A stretch of DNA of 64,000 nucleotides from Maricaulis virginensis. Its GTDB lineage: Bacteria; Pseudomonadota; Alphaproteobacteria; Caulobacterales; Maricaulaceae. The DNA lies in contig NZ_BSFE01000002.1 of assembly GCF_027922185.1 (NCBI RefSeq), positions 434,001 to 498,000 of the forward strand, in the 5' to 3' direction. Shown piece by piece: positions 62,970 through 64,000 of this stretch; the stretch's first letter is position 1, and each line of letters starts with the position of its first letter. A model generated the notes under the pieces. That model saw nothing but the letters and a program-made list of their open reading frames with translations. It was not told the origin of the DNA and made no database searches. A program made the translations under genes and the position numbers.

Positions 62970-64000
62970 GCCGGCACTCCGGGCTGTTTCAGCGGAAAGC
63001 GGATCTCGATCCGTGTTCCGCCGGGCGAGCTGTCGCATGTCATTTGTCCTCCCAGTGTCTCGCTCCGGCTTTCAATGTTGGAGAGACCGTTGCCGGCGCT
63101 GACACGCTTGCGGTCAAAGCCGTGACCATTGTCGGCGATGACAAGGCGGGCCCTGCCGGCTTCGCGGCCCAGCTGGACCGACAGACGCGTGGCACCGGAA
63201 TGGCGGATCGTGTTGCTGACGGCCTCGCGGATGATCGAGCGCAGGGCGTGGGTGGCCGGGGTCGACAGGTCGGGCGTTTCACCGATGTCGTTTTCCCAGA
63301 CCAGTTCGATCCCGACAGCGCCGAGGCGTTCGGCTGTTTCAACACGCAGATCTGCGAGTGTTTCGTCGAGATCGAGCCCCGGGGTCGCGGCATTGTTGAT
63401 GATGTCACGCAGGTCAGTCAGCGTTTCGCGGATCATCAGATCCTTGCGGTCATGATCGCTGGAGTGCAGCGCGCCGAGCAGCTGGGCGCCGATATTGTCG
63501 TGCATGTCGCGGGCGATCCGGCTGCGTTCCTCCGCCACGCCGCGATCATAGGACCGCCGGCTTTCTTCGGCATGAGCCATCAGTTCGATCAGCTGGCGTG
63601 CAGTGGCGAGATGCGCGGGCGAGAACAGGGCGCGGCCACGCCAGGGATGACGCAGGATGAGGGCGGGATGTCCCGGCGTTGACGGCAGCCGCATTTCGAC
63701 GCCCTCCTCGCGGATCTCGGGCTGGTCGACCGCACTGTCGGCCTCGGCGATCTCCAGCGGTGCAAACAGCCGGTCGAGCAGGCTGCGCCAGCGATGATGC
63801 CGGCTGCGCCCCGATGCACCGAAGGCGGTGTCGACCACGGCGAGGAAGAGCTCGTCCTGCTTCAGGCCGGGCCGGGGCAGGATGCGGCGGCCGATCACAT
63901 CGCGCAGCGGCAGATAGGCCAGCGCTGTGGCCAGCAGCGACACGCCGAAGGCCGGTCCGGGGTCGATCGCGATCAGCGAGACCAGAACGGCGTCGATGGC
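62966..64000 (-). CDS. NarX/DegS-type sensor histidine kinase (5' end outside the window)
   Basis: At least 345 codons are present and the frame stays open to the right edge, so the true start is beyond 64000. A GTG at 63943 would cut a membrane helix and is not taken. The visible N-terminus is hydrophobic (AIDAVLVSLIAI...FGVSLLATALAYLPL). A linker domain leads to the HisKA_3 box VAEERSRIARDMHDNIGAQLLGALH with phospho-acceptor His in DMHDN. The HATPase has IIREAVSNTIRHSGAT and VIADNGHGFD. It is the partner of the overlapping NarL-type regulator; the signal is unknown. Confidence 0.92.
   Translation of the reverse strand, partial: AIDAVLVSLIAIDPGPAFGVSLLATALAYLPLRDVIGRRILPRPGLKQDELFLAVVDTAFGASGRSRHHRWRSLLDRLFAPLEIAEADSAVDQPEIREEGVEMRLPSTPGHPALILRHPWRGRALFSPAHLATARQLIELMAHAEESRRSYDRGVAEERSRIARDMHDNIGAQLLGALHSSDHDRKDLMIRETLTDLRDIINNAATPGLDLDETLADLRVETAERLGAVGIELVWENDIGETPDLSTPATHALRSIIREAVSNTIRHSGATRLSVQLGREAGRARLVIADNGHGFDRKRVSAGNGLSNIESRSETLGGQMTCDSSPGGTRIEIRFPLKQPGVPA

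Noticed and set aside
62966..63943. A complete histidine kinase starting at GTG 63943
   Set aside because: The same frame stays open with hydrophobic, membrane-like codons to the window edge, so the gene is partial.

Overview
The window comes from a high-GC alphaproteobacterium that makes a holdfast, most likely a Maricaulis/Oceanicaulis-type (Maricaulales/Hyphomonadales) relative of Caulobacter. The main evidence is a complete hfaABD holdfast-anchor operon, an alphaproteobacterial rRNA operon (16S - tRNA-Ile - tRNA-Ala - 23S - 5S), an initiator tRNA with the alpha-type AU/GC/GC anticodon stem, and several small alphaproteobacterial families (DUF3126, PAS_5, two-domain PilZ). All assignments are from reading the sequence; no database search was run.

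Layout. 1-4.3 kb: the end of a ParDE-type toxin-antitoxin pair, a nitronate monooxygenase, an ArsR-SRPBCC pair, a HAD phosphatase and a lipoprotein. 4.4-12.9 kb: alanine dehydrogenase with a divergent Lrp/AsnC regulator, two exported ankyrin-repeat proteins (one 1162 aa), queF, an OprP-like porin and a nitroreductase. 13-18 kb: a TetR - membrane-fusion - RND efflux set whose permease lacks the usual proton-relay residues. 18-24 kb: Nudix hydrolase, cysE, a second toxin-antitoxin pair, and an osmoprotectant ABC transporter whose permease is fused to its binding protein and whose operon is split by a palindromic element. 24-31 kb: a hybrid-PAS histidine kinase with a FixL-like heme-type PAS domain and a single-domain response regulator, an exported DEDD nuclease-like protein, phoH, a gamma-carbonic anhydrase, and GYF, PilZ and PAS_5 proteins.

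31-39 kb: a secreted Asn/Gly-rich Cys-containing protein, a 1.1-kb gene-free stretch of repeats, and hfaD-hfaB-hfaA read leftward from a near-consensus sigma-54 promoter; then a rhomboid protease, a GDYXXLXY/DUF2157 membrane pair and a CBS protein. 39.4-45.7 kb: four tandem rRNA promoters on a ~192-bp repeat followed by the rRNA operon. Just downstream lies a tandem array of 61-bp palindromic units. 46-55 kb: GNAT acetyltransferase, S33 hydrolase, 2OG-Fe(II) oxygenase, initiator tRNA, and a second TetR - lipoprotein adaptor - HAE1 RND efflux set with intact relay residues. 55-64 kb: a large zinc metalloprotease, an Ada-AraC-AlkA fusion divergent from ogt across a 16-bp inverted repeat (an alkylation-repair module), an S41 protease-like protein, a curlin-repeat protein, and a NarL-type response regulator with its histidine kinase, which runs off the right edge.

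The most interesting themes are surface attachment (hfaABD under a probable sigma-54 promoter, the convergent Asn-rich secreted protein and the orphan curlin-like protein), the probable heme-based sensor kinase, and the repeat-built rRNA promoter region.
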